Notes under the pieces: generated by a model | Told to the model about the DNA's origin: nothing | Database searches by the model: none | What the model saw: the letters and a program-made list of their open reading frames with translations, nothing else | Made by a program: the position numbers and the translations under genes | NCBI GenBank assembly: GCA_016189825.1 | Contig: JACPRR010000032.1 | Location: forward strand, 1 to 8,260 | Reading direction: 5' to 3' | DNA length: 8,260 nucleotides | DNA from: Chloroflexota bacterium | GTDB taxonomy: Bacteria; Chloroflexota; Dehalococcoidia; JACPPY01 | Shown: positions 1 to 7,295 of the stretch, piece by piece | How the letters are laid out: each line of letters begins with the position of its first letter | How positions within the stretch are numbered: the stretch's first letter is position 1

Positions 1-3000
1 GCATGCCGCTGAAAGAGCCGGCCTGCAACGCCGGCGCCGGGCCCACCAGGTTCGCCCCTGCCTGCAGGGTGCGGCTGGGCGGTGAAGAAGGGTCGGAAGA
101 CGGAACAAGATTCGCCGTCGCAGTCACACCGGGGTTCACCTTCACATAGACCGCGTCCAGGGGGAGTAGCGCGTCGCTCCCGCCGAGTTGCCGCCACTGA
201 CCACCAACATAGCCATACATGATTTCAACGTTGGCAGCCTGCTGAGCATTGAAAATCTGGTCCATTCTCTGGGCGCCAGAGCTCAGCTTTATTGGAGTGG
301 ACAGCAAGTTCCACCCGGCCGGGAGAACGATGGAGAAAACGCCCGGGGACTGCACGTTTACTAGAATGGCTGCCGGCTGTAAGGTCGCCGTATTGCCGGC
401 AATATCAGTGGCGGTCGCCACAATAGTGTTCTGGCCCGGGACCAGGGTGGCATTAAAACTCCAGTTGGTCGCTGTGACATTCGCCGCGGTCGCCGCGCCG
501 CCGTTTACTGAAACACGTACGGTGGCTCCAGCTTCGGTCGTGCCGGATATTGTCTGGCTCATCAGTTGAGTCGGCGTCGTCACCGTGTTGAGGCTGAGGG
601 CCGGCGGTGTAGTATCCAGCAATATCGTTGCCGTCGGTACGGTAGCCGTATTGCCGGCCTGGTCAGTGGCGGTCACCGCAATGGTGTTCACCCCTTGATT
701 GAGAACGGCGTTAAAGCTCCAGTTGGCGCCAGTCACTGTCGGCAAGACCGCCGCGCCGCCGTTCACTGAAACCCGTACCGCCACCCCGGCTTCCGCTGTG
801 CCGGATATCGTCTGGCTGGGGAGTCTGGTGGGTGTAGTGACGGCGCTCATAGCCAGGGCTGGTGGAGTCGTGTCAAGAGTTGCCGTTGCGGTTAAAGTCG
901 TCTGCACACCGCCATCAACAACGTTAACCGTGATGACATTGGCCCCTTGAACGAGACCAGAGACATTGGCGCTCCAATCGGCGCCGGTAACTGTGACCGG
1001 GCCAACCGTGGCTGCCGTGTTAACCGAGACCACCGGGGTCAAATTGGCGCTCACCGTGCCGGAAATGGTCTGGGTCGCCTGATTGCTCGGAGTGGCGACC
1101 GGGTTAAGCGTCAGAGATGGGGCCGGCGCGGCTGCGCCACTGGCGTCCCGGGCAGGAATCCTGAGCAGTACATCGGGATTGCCGCCGGTAGGAACCAGCA
1201 GTTCCGGATGGTCGAAGGGCGCCGATTCATTTCTGACTCGCGGGTCAGTGAGTGATTTCATGAAGTCCACCAGCGCGGCCTTCATGGCAGCATTGCCTTG
1301 CAGACGCGAGAGTCCCGCCCCGATATCAGCATCGAGGTCAGCCGCATTAGCTTGTGGGAAGTTCCCGCCACGGACATAGAAGTCCATCACGTCTTCCAGA
1401 GTCATGACGCTGCCGTTATGGAAGTACGGTGCGGTCAGCTCCACGTTGCGTAGACCGGGGACTTTGAAAGCCCCATCGGCGTTAACTGGCTGAGTCGGTG
1501 GAATGAACGGGTCCAGTATCGGGGACTGAAAAGGTAGCTTGTTCTGCGCCTGAAGTTCCGCAAGGCGTGAGAACGAAAGCGGGAAGGGGGCATTGGTCAG
1601 CGGGTTAGTGAATGGTGCATTGCCTCCCCGGCCAACATCGCCAGTCGTGAGCGTTACCCCGGTGTTATTGAAGCCCTCATCGTAGATAACCTGGGTGCCG
1701 TCCGCCACGAACATCAGTTCAATCAAGGCATGCCTACTATTGTTCAGAAACTCGGCGCCGGTTGCCGAAGCATTGGTGAACTCGATGCCGCCATGACAGG
1801 CGGAACACTTAGCGATACCGTCGAAGGTGGTGAATCCCACCTTCTGCTGGTCAGTCAGGGCGTTGGCGTCACCACCCAGCCAGCGGTCGAAGGGCGTCTG
1901 GTCAGAGACCTGGGTCGCCACATAGAGCTGGATGGACAGGCCCCAGAACAGCGAGAAGTTCGCCGCCATCTGGGTAAATCCGTCGGGTGTCAGCGCGGTG
2001 GCATTCCAGAGCTCGTCCTGGAAGGCATCTCTTATCATCTGAGCATAAGTTGTGTTGAGTCCGTTGCCGGAGTATTTGCCATTCGGCTGCAGCGTGGCTC
2101 TGGATAGTATGCCGAGAACGCTGTCACCAGGATGAACAAGCTGCTTTCCCAGTGGCGTCAGGCTGAGCATCTTCTTGCCCAGTTTCGGGAAGGTACGACC
2201 GCGGGCGGACATTTCGGTGCCGTCCAGCGCAGGACCCGTCGCCTGGGAGGCGAGGCTGGCAAACTGTATGGCCACCGGCCGCTTCACCAGCCCTTGCGGG
2301 TCATTGAACCAGACGCCGGCGTTTGTGTCAGCGGGGCCGAACGGATTGCTGCCGTTGAATATGAAGTTGGCACGACCGTCCCAGAAGTTGGTGAAGTTAA
2401 AAATAGCGTTAATGATGGTCGGCGTATTACGGCCTGTTACCCGCCGCGTGTTGTTGCCGCTAACGTTAAACACAGGGTCGGCCACCGGAGTAACCTGGTC
2501 AACTGCGGAACCGATAACGATATCCAGGAATTCGCTGAGACGGACACCCTGGGAGCCGACGACATCATCAGAATTGCGAACGACCGCGGAAAGCTGCGCG
2601 TCCGCCGGGGCCGCCCGCTGATGGAACGGGAACTGGGAAAGCTGAACTGTGCCTCCAGGGCCGACTACCTGGAAGGTGCCGTTAGCCCCGGGGTTAACCG
2701 TATTCTTCAACCGGTTATCCGCCCCGGCACTGAAGTGGCAGCTAGCGCAGGCCTGGACGCCGTCGCTACCGACCTGCATGTCCCAGAACAGGGCCTTGCC
2801 GAGCCGGACCGCAGCCGGCTTGCTCTTGACGAAGTTACTTAGATTGGGAGGTTCGGGGACTACGGTCTGGTTGAGTGGGTTGAGGGCCGGTGGCGGCAGG
2901 GGCTCGGCGTTAAACTTAGCGGTAATTGTGTGTGCCGCGGTTACGTTGGTGAAGATGTAGGTCCTGGGCGAGCCTACCGAAACGCCGTCAACTACGACAT

Positions 3001-3211
3001 TCGCCACGATATTGCCAGTGTTCGGCGTGATGGTGAAGGTCTGGCTGGCGTTTTCCGCGACAACCACAGCGCCACTCGGACTAATTGTCCCGCCGCCGCT
3101 AGCCGAGGCGGCGATGGTATATGGCCCCGCCGCCGAGACCGGCACGGCGAAGGGAATGTTCAGACCCAGCATAGATATTATGCTAAGGACGGTGACAAGC
3201 AACTTTTTCAT
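1..3211 (-). CDS. Exported di-heme cytochrome c peroxidase / MauG-family protein with Ig-like repeats, C-terminus cut off by window edge
   Basis: This frame is open from the start at 3211 through the left edge, giving at least 1070 residues with no stop. Residues 1-28 form a signal peptide (MKKLL, hydrophobic core, cleavage near VSA-AG). Residues about 30-101 form a small beta-repeat domain (GGGTISPSG...HTITAKF) resembling divergent InlB B-repeats. The peroxidase part spans about 120-680, with heme motifs CASCH (C155, C158, H159) and CSACH (C469, C472, H473), the family signature FWDGR (276-280), and a [18 protein letters not shown] segment ending near G600. Three Ig-like repeats follow at about 698-953, then a GWNLLS-containing module. 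Known for the family: two c-type hemes outside the cytoplasm, reducing peroxide or oxidising a protein partner. The substrate here is unknown. SD AAGGGG lies 6 nt before the ATG. An equally placed in-frame ATG at 3229 would add six residues. Confidence 0.93.
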   Translation of the reverse strand, partial: MKKLLVTVLSIISMLGLNIPFAVPVSAAGPYTIAASASGGGTISPSGAVVVAENASQTFTITPNTGNIVANVVVDGVSVGSPRTYIFTNVTAAHTITAKFNAEPLPPPALNPLNQTVVPEPPNLSNFVKSKPAAVRLGKALFWDMQVGSDGVQACASCHFSAGADNRLKNTVNPGANGTFQVVGPGGTVQLSQFPFHQRAAPADAQLSAVVRNSDDVVGSQGVRLSEFLDIVIGSAVDQVTPVADPVFNVSGNNTRRVTGRNTPTIINAIFNFTNFWDGRANFIFNGSNPFGPADTNAGVWFNDPQGLVKRPVAIQFASLASQATGPALDGTEMSARGRTFPKLGKKMLSLTPLGKQLVHPGDSVLGILSRATLQPNGKYSGNGLNTTYAQMIRDAFQDELWNATALTPDGFTQMAANFSLFWGLSIQLYVATQVSDQTPFDRWLGGDANALTDQQKVGFTTFDGIAKCSACHGGIEFTNASATGAEFLNNSRHALIELMFVADGTQVIYDEGFNNTGVTLTTGDVGRGGNAPFTNPLTNAPFPLSFSRLAELQAQNKLPFQSPILDPFIPPTQPVNADGAFKVPGLRNVELTAPYFHNGSVMTLEDVMDFYVRGGNFPQANAADLDADIGAGLSRLQGNAAMKAALVDFMKSLTDPRVRNESAPFDHPELLVPTGGNPDVLLRIPARDASGAAAPAPSLTLNPVATPSNQATQTISGTVSANLTPVVSVNTAATVGPVTVTGADWSANVSGLVQGANVITVNVVDGGVQTTLTATATLDTTPPALAMSAVTTPTRLPSQTISGTAEAGVAVRVSVNGGAAVLPTVTGANWSFNAVLNQGVNTIAVTATDQAGNTATVPTATILLDTTPPALSLNTVTTPTQLMSQTISGTTEAGATVRVSVNGGAATAANVTATNWSFNATLVPGQNTIVATATDIAGNTATLQPAAILVNVQSPGVFSIVLPAGWNLLSTPIKLSSGAQRMDQIFNAQQAANVEIMYGYVGGQWRQLGGSDALLPLDAVYVKVNPGVTATANLVPSSDPSSPPSRTLQAGANLVGPAPALQAGSFSGM
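352..1120 (-). repeat. Three tandem Ig-like domain repeats (about 82-88 codons each) inside the peroxidase gene
   Basis: On the minus strand the units run approximately 1120-875, 874-617 and 616-352. Units 2 and 3 both open with DTTPPAL and share [28 protein letters not shown] and ATD-AGNTAT. They also match at DNA level, including the shared run AACGGCGGCGCGGCG. Unit 1 keeps the same plan (QTISGT, DWSANV, GANVITV) but is much more diverged and starts PSLTLNP. The pattern resembles bacterial Ig-like or glucodextranase-B-like stalk domains. The closeness of units 2 and 3 suggests a more recent internal duplication. They probably act as a spacer or surface-adhesion stalk. Confidence 0.85.
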
Positions 3212-3242
3212 ACATATCCCCTTGTTCATACATATCCCCTTG
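3207..3242 (-). repeat. Exact 18-bp tandem duplication of ribosome binding site and start codon
   Basis: Positions 3207-3224 and 3225-3242 are identical on the plus strand (TTCATACATATCCCCTTG). Read on the minus strand, each copy holds an AAGGGG Shine-Dalgarno sequence (3218-3223 and 3236-3241) followed after 6 nt by an ATG (3211 and 3229). Since 18 is a multiple of three, both ATGs are in the same frame as the peroxidase gene. The longer product would begin MNKGIC before MKKLL. I chose 3211 because it gives a standard signal peptide n-region, but the sequence supports either start. Confidence 0.9.
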
Positions 3243-3724
3243 GTGCCAGGACGGGCCCGAAGGCCGAACGGTATAGATTTCATTTTTTTCGTCGCTTCCA
3301 GCGAATTGACCAGTCGGGGCTTAGTCGACCCACCTGCTCGAAACCAGCGTAACGTCCGGGGCGCAAAGAAAGCGTAAAGTAGTAGCCCGGTTTGCGGGAG
3401 TTTCTCTTACAGTATGGCTGCACCCATAAAGAAAACATTACGCCGGCGGCCTCCGAGGGAAATCATGTCAATCTGTTGGCAGCGGTGCAGCGGGCGGCCA
3501 CGCCGGGTCCAGTCCGGCCCAGGGGCGCAAACGCAGCATGACTTTGCCGTACTCCTGCCGCCCGGGCGCACCTGGCAACACCGCCCGTTGGACGATATTG
3601 CGCTTTCATCTTGGCCCGGAAGAGATTTCGGAGTCGGTCCGGGGCCGTCCTGGGGGCTGCTTCGACTCCCGGCAGGCGTAGAATGGTTATAGACAAAGGG
3701 ATACAGGCGGACTGACAGGCTACA
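3230..3724. other. Divergent intergenic region of about 495 bp between peroxidase and histidine kinase
   Basis: No convincing gene is seen here. Open frames exist on both strands (for example plus 3414-3692), but they have no family resemblance, poor composition and no well-spaced ribosome binding site. The region must hold the promoters of both flanking genes. A TAGAAT at 3679-3684 could be a -10 for the kinase, but I see no good -35. Two structural points stand out. CGAAACC (3339-3345) can pair with GGTTTGCG (3389-3396, one bulged G) around a GGGGCGCAAAG stretch (3358-3368). A small hairpin TCGCT/AGCGA lies at 3292-3304 next to a run of T. GGGGCGCAAA recurs at 3522-3531. Confidence 0.6.
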
Positions 3725-5596
3725 ATGCGACCAAGAAACGTGCGGCTTCTCCGGCGGGTGAACCTGCCCGCCAAGATCGGGCTCGGGATACTGTGTATTC
3801 TTGTGCTCGCGGGCGGCGTGCTGGCGTACTTCGTAACTCAGGCAATGCGCCAGGGCAGGGAATGGATAATGATCGAGAGGCTGGCGATATCTGACGTCAT
3901 CGCCGCCTACGAGGATGCCATGCTCAAGAAGGCAAAAGCCGAGGTGGCCGAGTTCGCGGCGTCCGCCGACGCCACGGCGCCCGAACAACTCTGGAAGAAC
4001 ATCCCTTTGCTGGACCGCCTGCTCGATGCTCCGGGTTACGAGATCCGCGTGCTGGAGGCGTTTCATGTCAATGCGGATGGCAGAGTGGTCCATTCGATGG
4101 CGACGCCGGCGCCGGAGCTGGATGCCGACCCCCTCATCAGGAGGCTTGTCTCCCAGGCCGTGAAGGACGGGCCCGCCGTTAACGCCGTGTCGACGGCTAT
4201 CGAGGGAATGCCGGTGGCCTTCGTTTCGGCCCCCTCGCGGGAATCCGGTCTGTTCGTCATAGGAATAGGGGTAGGAAAGGCCATCCTCTCCGGTTTCGAC
4301 CTCCATGCCTGGATGCTCGGGACTAGCGGGCGCGTGGAACTGGTGGGATCGGACGGGAAGGTCATGGCTCGAATAGGCCCGCTTGACCCATCGGTCTCGA
4401 CCAGAGCATCCGGAGACGAACAGAGGCTGGCCGACCTCATGTCCGGCATTGAACACCAGGGCTTTAGCGAATACCCTAACTTCGGCGAGAACGGCTCGAT
4501 CATCGGCCAAGAGGTCATCGCCGTGACGAAGGTGATCGAGGCGCCGTGGGCGGTTGTGGTCCGTCAATCGGCCGCGGAGGTCTACGCTCCCGTGGCGAGT
4601 GCGCGCGACCAGCTAGTCGCTGTCGCTCTTGCCATCCTACTACTCTCACTGGTGGTGGTCACATTGCTGTCCAGGCACATCGTTTCGCGTCTGGGCCGAT
4701 TGGTGAAGGCTTCCAATGCAATGGCAGGCGGTGACCTCGACGCCCCGCTGGCCGACCTCGGCGGCGATGAGGTAGGGATGGTCGCCAGGGCGATGGACAG
4801 GATGAGAAGGAGCCTGAAACAGGCCAACGCGGAAGCGGCGGCCAAAGCGCGGGAAGCCGAGAAAACGAGCGCCACCCTCGCTGCCGAGAAGATGAAAACC
4901 GACTTCCTCTCCTCTGTGTCGCACCAGTTGCGGACCCCGCTTTCTTCCGTCAAGGCATGCGTGACGTCTCTGTTGCGTCCGGATGCCAGATTCGACAGTG
5001 CAACGACGAAGGAATTCCTGGACGAAGTGGACCGCCGCTCAGATGAGCTTGATAACCTGATTACCAAGCTGCTGCAGACGGCGCGCATAGAAGGGGACGC
5101 TATCAGGCTGGTCAAGGACCTGATCCTGCTTCCGAAGATAGCTGAAACCGTGTGCGCGGAGGTCTCTTCGAGGAATCCCGGTCTCTCCTTCCATTGCGAG
5201 TTCCCGAAGGAATTCCCCCCTGTCGAGGGTGACCAGGGATACATCGAGCACGTCTTCCGGAACTACCTGGAAAATGCTGCCAAGTATTCCCCGAATGGAG
5301 GCGCTATCATCGTATCGGGCGATGTCAACGAAAAAGAAGTGGTGGTCTCAGTCAGGGACGAGGGCAGCGGCATCCCCCCACCAGCCGCTGAGAAGCTCTT
5401 CGAGCGCTTTTACCGGGCGGACAGTGAGGCAAATCGCACTGTCAAAGGCCTTGGCCTTGGCCTGTACATCGTGAAAGCCATTGTCAGCGCACACGGCGGG
5501 CGCGTCTGGTTTACCAGTGAGCCCGGAAAAGGAAGCACCTTCTTCTTCTCTTTGCCTTACGAGCCGAGGACGTCGAGGCTTCCGGGCGAAGATTGA
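3725..5596 (+). CDS. Membrane sensor histidine kinase (Cache-like sensor, HAMP, HisKA, HATPase_c)
   Basis: This is a 623-residue sensor kinase that autophosphorylates on histidine and would pass the phosphate to a response regulator. Transmembrane segment 1 is about 17-38. The extracytoplasmic region is about 40-293, has double-Cache-like size, and carries segments such as RVELVGSDGKVMARIG. Transmembrane segment 2 is about 296-316, HAMP about 317-370, and a coiled linker about 365-392. The H-box FLSSVSHQLRTPLSSVK holds phospho-acceptor H400. The N-box is FRNYLENAAKYSP (N513, N517), the G1 box VRDEGSGIP (D545, G547, G549), the F-box LFERFYRAD, and the G2 box GLGLGL at 575-580. All catalytic boxes are intact. 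An in-frame stop at 3713 makes ATG 3725 the first possible start, although its SD (about 3716-3719) is weak. No response regulator lies in the window, so the kinase is orphan here. Its ligand is unknown. Confidence 0.95.
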   Translation: MRPRNVRLLRRVNLPAKIGLGILCILVLAGGVLAYFVTQAMRQGREWIMIERLAISDVIAAYEDAMLKKAKAEVAEFAASADATAPEQLWKNIPLLDRLLDAPGYEIRVLEAFHVNADGRVVHSMATPAPELDADPLIRRLVSQAVKDGPAVNAVSTAIEGMPVAFVSAPSRESGLFVIGIGVGKAILSGFDLHAWMLGTSGRVELVGSDGKVMARIGPLDPSVSTRASGDEQRLADLMSGIEHQGFSEYPNFGENGSIIGQEVIAVTKVIEAPWAVVVRQSAAEVYAPVASARDQLVAVALAILLLSLVVVTLLSRHIVSRLGRLVKASNAMAGGDLDAPLADLGGDEVGMVARAMDRMRRSLKQANAEAAAKAREAEKTSATLAAEKMKTDFLSSVSHQLRTPLSSVKACVTSLLRPDARFDSATTKEFLDEVDRRSDELDNLITKLLQTARIEGDAIRLVKDLILLPKIAETVCAEVSSRNPGLSFHCEFPKEFPPVEGDQGYIEHVFRNYLENAAKYSPNGGAIIVSGDVNEKEVVVSVRDEGSGIPPPAAEKLFERFYRADSEANRTVKGLGLGLYIVKAIVSAHGGRVWFTSEPGKGSTFFFSLPYEPRTSRLPGED

Positions 5597-5655
5597 GCTT
5601 GCTCACCTGCGCAATGGCCGAGCCCTGCGCCGCCCAACTCTCATACGCCGCGTAG

Positions 5656-5675
5656 GGGCGCGGCATGCCGCGCCC
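5656..5675. repeat. Perfect 20-bp GC palindrome
   Basis: GGGCGCGGCATGCCGCGCCC equals its own reverse complement. It lies 60 bp after the kinase stop codon. A second hairpin follows at once (GCAAC 5680-5684 with GTTGC 5690-5694). It could be a transcript-end stabiliser, a REP-like dispersed element, or a protein-binding site. A dispersed element seems most likely because other repeats sit in every downstream gap. Confidence 0.85.
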
Positions 5676-5726
5676 AGGAGCAACGCCCTGTTGCGCACAA
5701 AGTCGAAATCATTGCCCGGGCTAGCG

Positions 5727-5751
5727 CGCAGGCAGGGACGCCCGCGCCACC
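5727..5751 (-). repeat. 25-bp intergenic repeat, copy A (inverted relative to copy at 7203)
   Basis: Read on the minus strand, this segment matches the plus-strand segment 7203-7227 at 21 of 25 positions, sharing the core GGCGTCCCTGC. Both copies sit in intergenic gaps, on either side of the sugar dehydrogenase gene and in opposite orientation. This looks like a dispersed short repeat family rather than coding sequence. Confidence 0.6.
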
Positions 5752-5805
5752 AGACATGGGTAGTTCCGGGGCGGTGCTGGTACACTAAAAGAAGGAGCGT
5801 CAACC

Positions 5806-5810
5806 AGGAG
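5806..5810 (+). promoter_or_regulatory. Ribosome binding site deciding the start at 5820
   Basis: AGGAG ends 9 nt before ATG 5820. The reading frame stays open upstream to 5481, but that part overlaps the kinase gene. Only the start at 5820 yields a lipoprotein signal peptide directly at the N-terminus, so this site fixes the start. Confidence 0.8.
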
Positions 5811-5819
5811 CGGATATCC

Positions 5820-7103
5820 ATGAAGCCCAAAGCCATATGTCTACTGTGCATACTGGCCCTGCTTTCCGTGGCGGCATGCGCCGGGCCGGCGGCTTCGCCC
5901 CCGGTTTCCACTGCCCCCTCCACCAGTTCCTCTCCCTTTGCCTCTCGGCCACCTTCTTCTTCTCCTTCTCCTTCGGCAACTGCAACTACAGCCCCAACCC
6001 CAGCTCCATCCATCTCCCCTTCCCGCTCTCCTTCCATCCTTCCATCCCTCCTTCCCACGGCCACCGCCGCGCCGGAGCTGGCAACCGAGACCCTGGTCGG
6101 AGGCCTTGAGATCCCTTGGGCAATGGCTTTCTCCCCCGACGGCCGCATATTCGTCACCGAAAGACCGGGCAGAATACGCGTCGTCAAGAACGGCCAGTTG
6201 CAGGCCGAGCCCTGGATGCTCCTGGAGGTCGCCGCGGTGGGGGAGGGAGGGCTAATGGGACTGGCGCTCGACCCGGCCTTTGCCGAGAACCGCTATGTGT
6301 ACGTGGCGCACACGTATCGCGCTGCCGGCGGCCAACTGCGGGAGCGTCTGCTGAGGCTGCGCGAGGACCCGGTAACCGGCAGAGGCGCGGTCGACAGGGT
6401 GCTGCTCGACAACGTGCCGGCCAACAGCATCCATGACGGCGGCAGGGTCAAGTTCGGGCCCGATGGCAAGCTGTACTGGACGATGGGCGACGCCGGGAAT
6501 CCCCCGTCGGCGCAGGAGCTTGCCTCGCTGACCGGAAAGATCATGCGTCTCAATCCTGATGGGAGCATACCGGAGGACAATCCCTTTCCGGGCTCTGCGG
6601 TGTATTCTTACGGTCACCGGAATCCGCAGGGACTGGCCTGGCAGGCCGGGACCGGCCGCCTTTATGCCACCGAGCACGGCCCGAGTGGAGGCGCTTTCGG
6701 TGTGGGGAACGACGAGGTGAACTATGTCGAAAGAGGCAGGAACTATGGCTGGCCGCTGATACAGGGAGACCAGTCGCGGGAGGGAATGGTCGTTCCTGTC
6801 AAACATAGCGGGCGGGCCGAAACGTGGGCGCCCAGCGGCGCGACCTTCGTCTCGGGAGGGCGGTGGGATGGTTCGCTGCTTTTCGTCGGGCTCAGGGGAG
6901 AAACGCTGTACCGTCTGCTCCCGGACCGGGCCGACCCTTCCCGGACACTCGCCTTCGAGAAGTACTTCGCCGGCCGCTTCGGGCGGCTGCGAGATGTGGC
7001 GCAGGGACCGGACGGCAGCCTGTACATCCTCACCAACAATCGCGACGGCAGGGGAAGCCCGCGCCAGGGTGACGACAGGATTTTGCGGCTGGCCCTGCCG
7101 TGA
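5820..7103 (+). CDS. PQQ-dependent glucose/sorbosone dehydrogenase family lipoprotein (aldose sugar dehydrogenase-like)
   Basis: This 427-residue lipoprotein has the lipobox VAAC (C20), a Ser/Pro/Thr/Ala-rich linker at about 21-87, and a six-bladed beta-propeller at about 90-427. Family motifs are clear: IPWAMAFSPDGRIFVTERPG (99-118), HDGGRVKFGPDGKLYWTMGD (205-224), YSYGHRNPQGLAW (262-274), EHGPSGG (285-291), NYVERGRNYGWP (301-312), and GPDGSLYILTNNRDGRG (396-412). By analogy with soluble glucose dehydrogenase, H205 is the likely catalytic base, and R267, N268, R408 and R411 the likely PQQ-contacting residues. Such enzymes oxidise aldose sugars at C1, passing electrons from PQQ to an outside acceptor. 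The true substrate is unknown, and no PQQ synthesis genes are present here. The enzyme would be anchored on the outer face of the membrane. The linker is coded by an almost pure pyrimidine strand. Confidence 0.92.
   Translation: MKPKAICLLCILALLSVAACAGPAASPPVSTAPSTSSSPFASRPPSSSPSPSATATTAPTPAPSISPSRSPSILPSLLPTATAAPELATETLVGGLEIPWAMAFSPDGRIFVTERPGRIRVVKNGQLQAEPWMLLEVAAVGEGGLMGLALDPAFAENRYVYVAHTYRAAGGQLRERLLRLREDPVTGRGAVDRVLLDNVPANSIHDGGRVKFGPDGKLYWTMGDAGNPPSAQELASLTGKIMRLNPDGSIPEDNPFPGSAVYSYGHRNPQGLAWQAGTGRLYATEHGPSGGAFGVGNDEVNYVERGRNYGWPLIQGDQSREGMVVPVKHSGRAETWAPSGATFVSGGRWDGSLLFVGLRGETLYRLLPDRADPSRTLAFEKYFAGRFGRLRDVAQGPDGSLYILTNNRDGRGSPRQGDDRILRLALP
5905..6057 (+). repeat. Polypyrimidine low-complexity tract coding the lipoprotein linker
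   Basis: The plus strand is overwhelmingly C and T across this stretch, including an uninterrupted 23-nt pyrimidine run at 5952-5974 and a CCTTCC/CCATCC-rich part at about 6008-6057. It encodes a Ser/Pro/Thr linker (SSSPSPSATATTAPTPAPS and similar). Low complexity of this sort is expected to vary in length by slippage. Confidence 0.8.
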
Positions 7104-7295
7104 GTTCCCATATGGGCCGGCGGTAAGGGGTCGCAGCCGTTCTGCTCGCGGTCGCGCTTCCGCTGGGGATGGGATGCGATTCATTGATGCTGCATCCCTA
7201 TGGGTGGCACAGGCGTCCCTGCGTGTGCGCCATGCCACAAATTCTAGGGCGTTTGTATTAGACGGGAATGTGGCATCGACCGTGACGGATGGGAT
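7104..7295. other. Intergenic gap with nested inverted repeats
   Basis: This 192-bp gap has no gene. It contains the inverted repeat GGGATGC (7171-7177) / GCATCCC (7192-7198) with a 14-nt loop, and a second structure in which GTGGCA (7204-7209) pairs with TGCCAC (7233-7238). Inside the latter, TGGCACA can pair with TGTGCGCCA. Neither is followed by a T-run, so termination is uncertain. No convincing promoter for the next gene was found. Confidence 0.5.
7203..7227 (+). repeat. 25-bp intergenic repeat, copy B
   Basis: This segment matches the minus-strand reading of 5727-5751 at 21 of 25 positions around the core GGCGTCCCTGC. It forms the left part of the GTGGCA/TGCCAC stem-loop that ends at 7238. 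Confidence 0.6.

Larger units (their letters stand above)
5597..5819. other. Palindrome-rich intergenic gap between kinase and sugar dehydrogenase
   Basis: This 223-bp gap is open in the frame of the downstream gene but shows no coding character of its own. It holds a perfect 20-bp palindrome (5656-5675), a GCAAC/GTTGC hairpin (5680-5694) and one copy of a repeat also found at 7203-7227. No T-run follows the palindromes, so a classical intrinsic terminator is not evident. TACACT at 5781-5786 is a possible -10 for the downstream gene without a clear -35. Confidence 0.55.

Noticed and set aside
2132..2842. Open frame of 236 codons on the plus strand
   Set aside because: It is antisense to the di-heme peroxidase gene, whose CXXCH and FWDGR motifs fix the coding strand.
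3414..3692. Possible 92-residue gene upstream of the kinase
   Set aside because: It has Arg/Pro/Trp/Cys-rich composition without any motif and no well-spaced ribosome binding site. It is possible but unsupported.
3407..4567. Long open frame of 386 codons on the minus strand
   Set aside because: It lies antisense to the kinase gene and has no recognisable motif. Its length is explained by the GC-rich third-position bias of the real plus-strand gene.
5656..5752. CRISPR-like array suggested by repeated GC-rich palindromes
   Set aside because: There is no regular repeat-spacer pattern. The palindromes differ from one another and occur once each here.
5481..5819. N-terminal extension of the sugar dehydrogenase frame upstream of 5820
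   Set aside because: It would overlap the kinase gene and bury the lipoprotein signal peptide internally. AGGAG placed 9 nt before ATG 5820 supports the shorter form.
7171..7198. GGGATGC/GCATCCC stem-loop as an intrinsic terminator
   Set aside because: The stem is only 7 bp with a 14-nt loop and no T-run after it, so I list it as an inverted repeat without assigning termination.
6252..7238. Open frame of 328 codons on the minus strand
   Set aside because: It is antisense to the sugar dehydrogenase, whose motifs are unambiguous, and it shows no family likeness.
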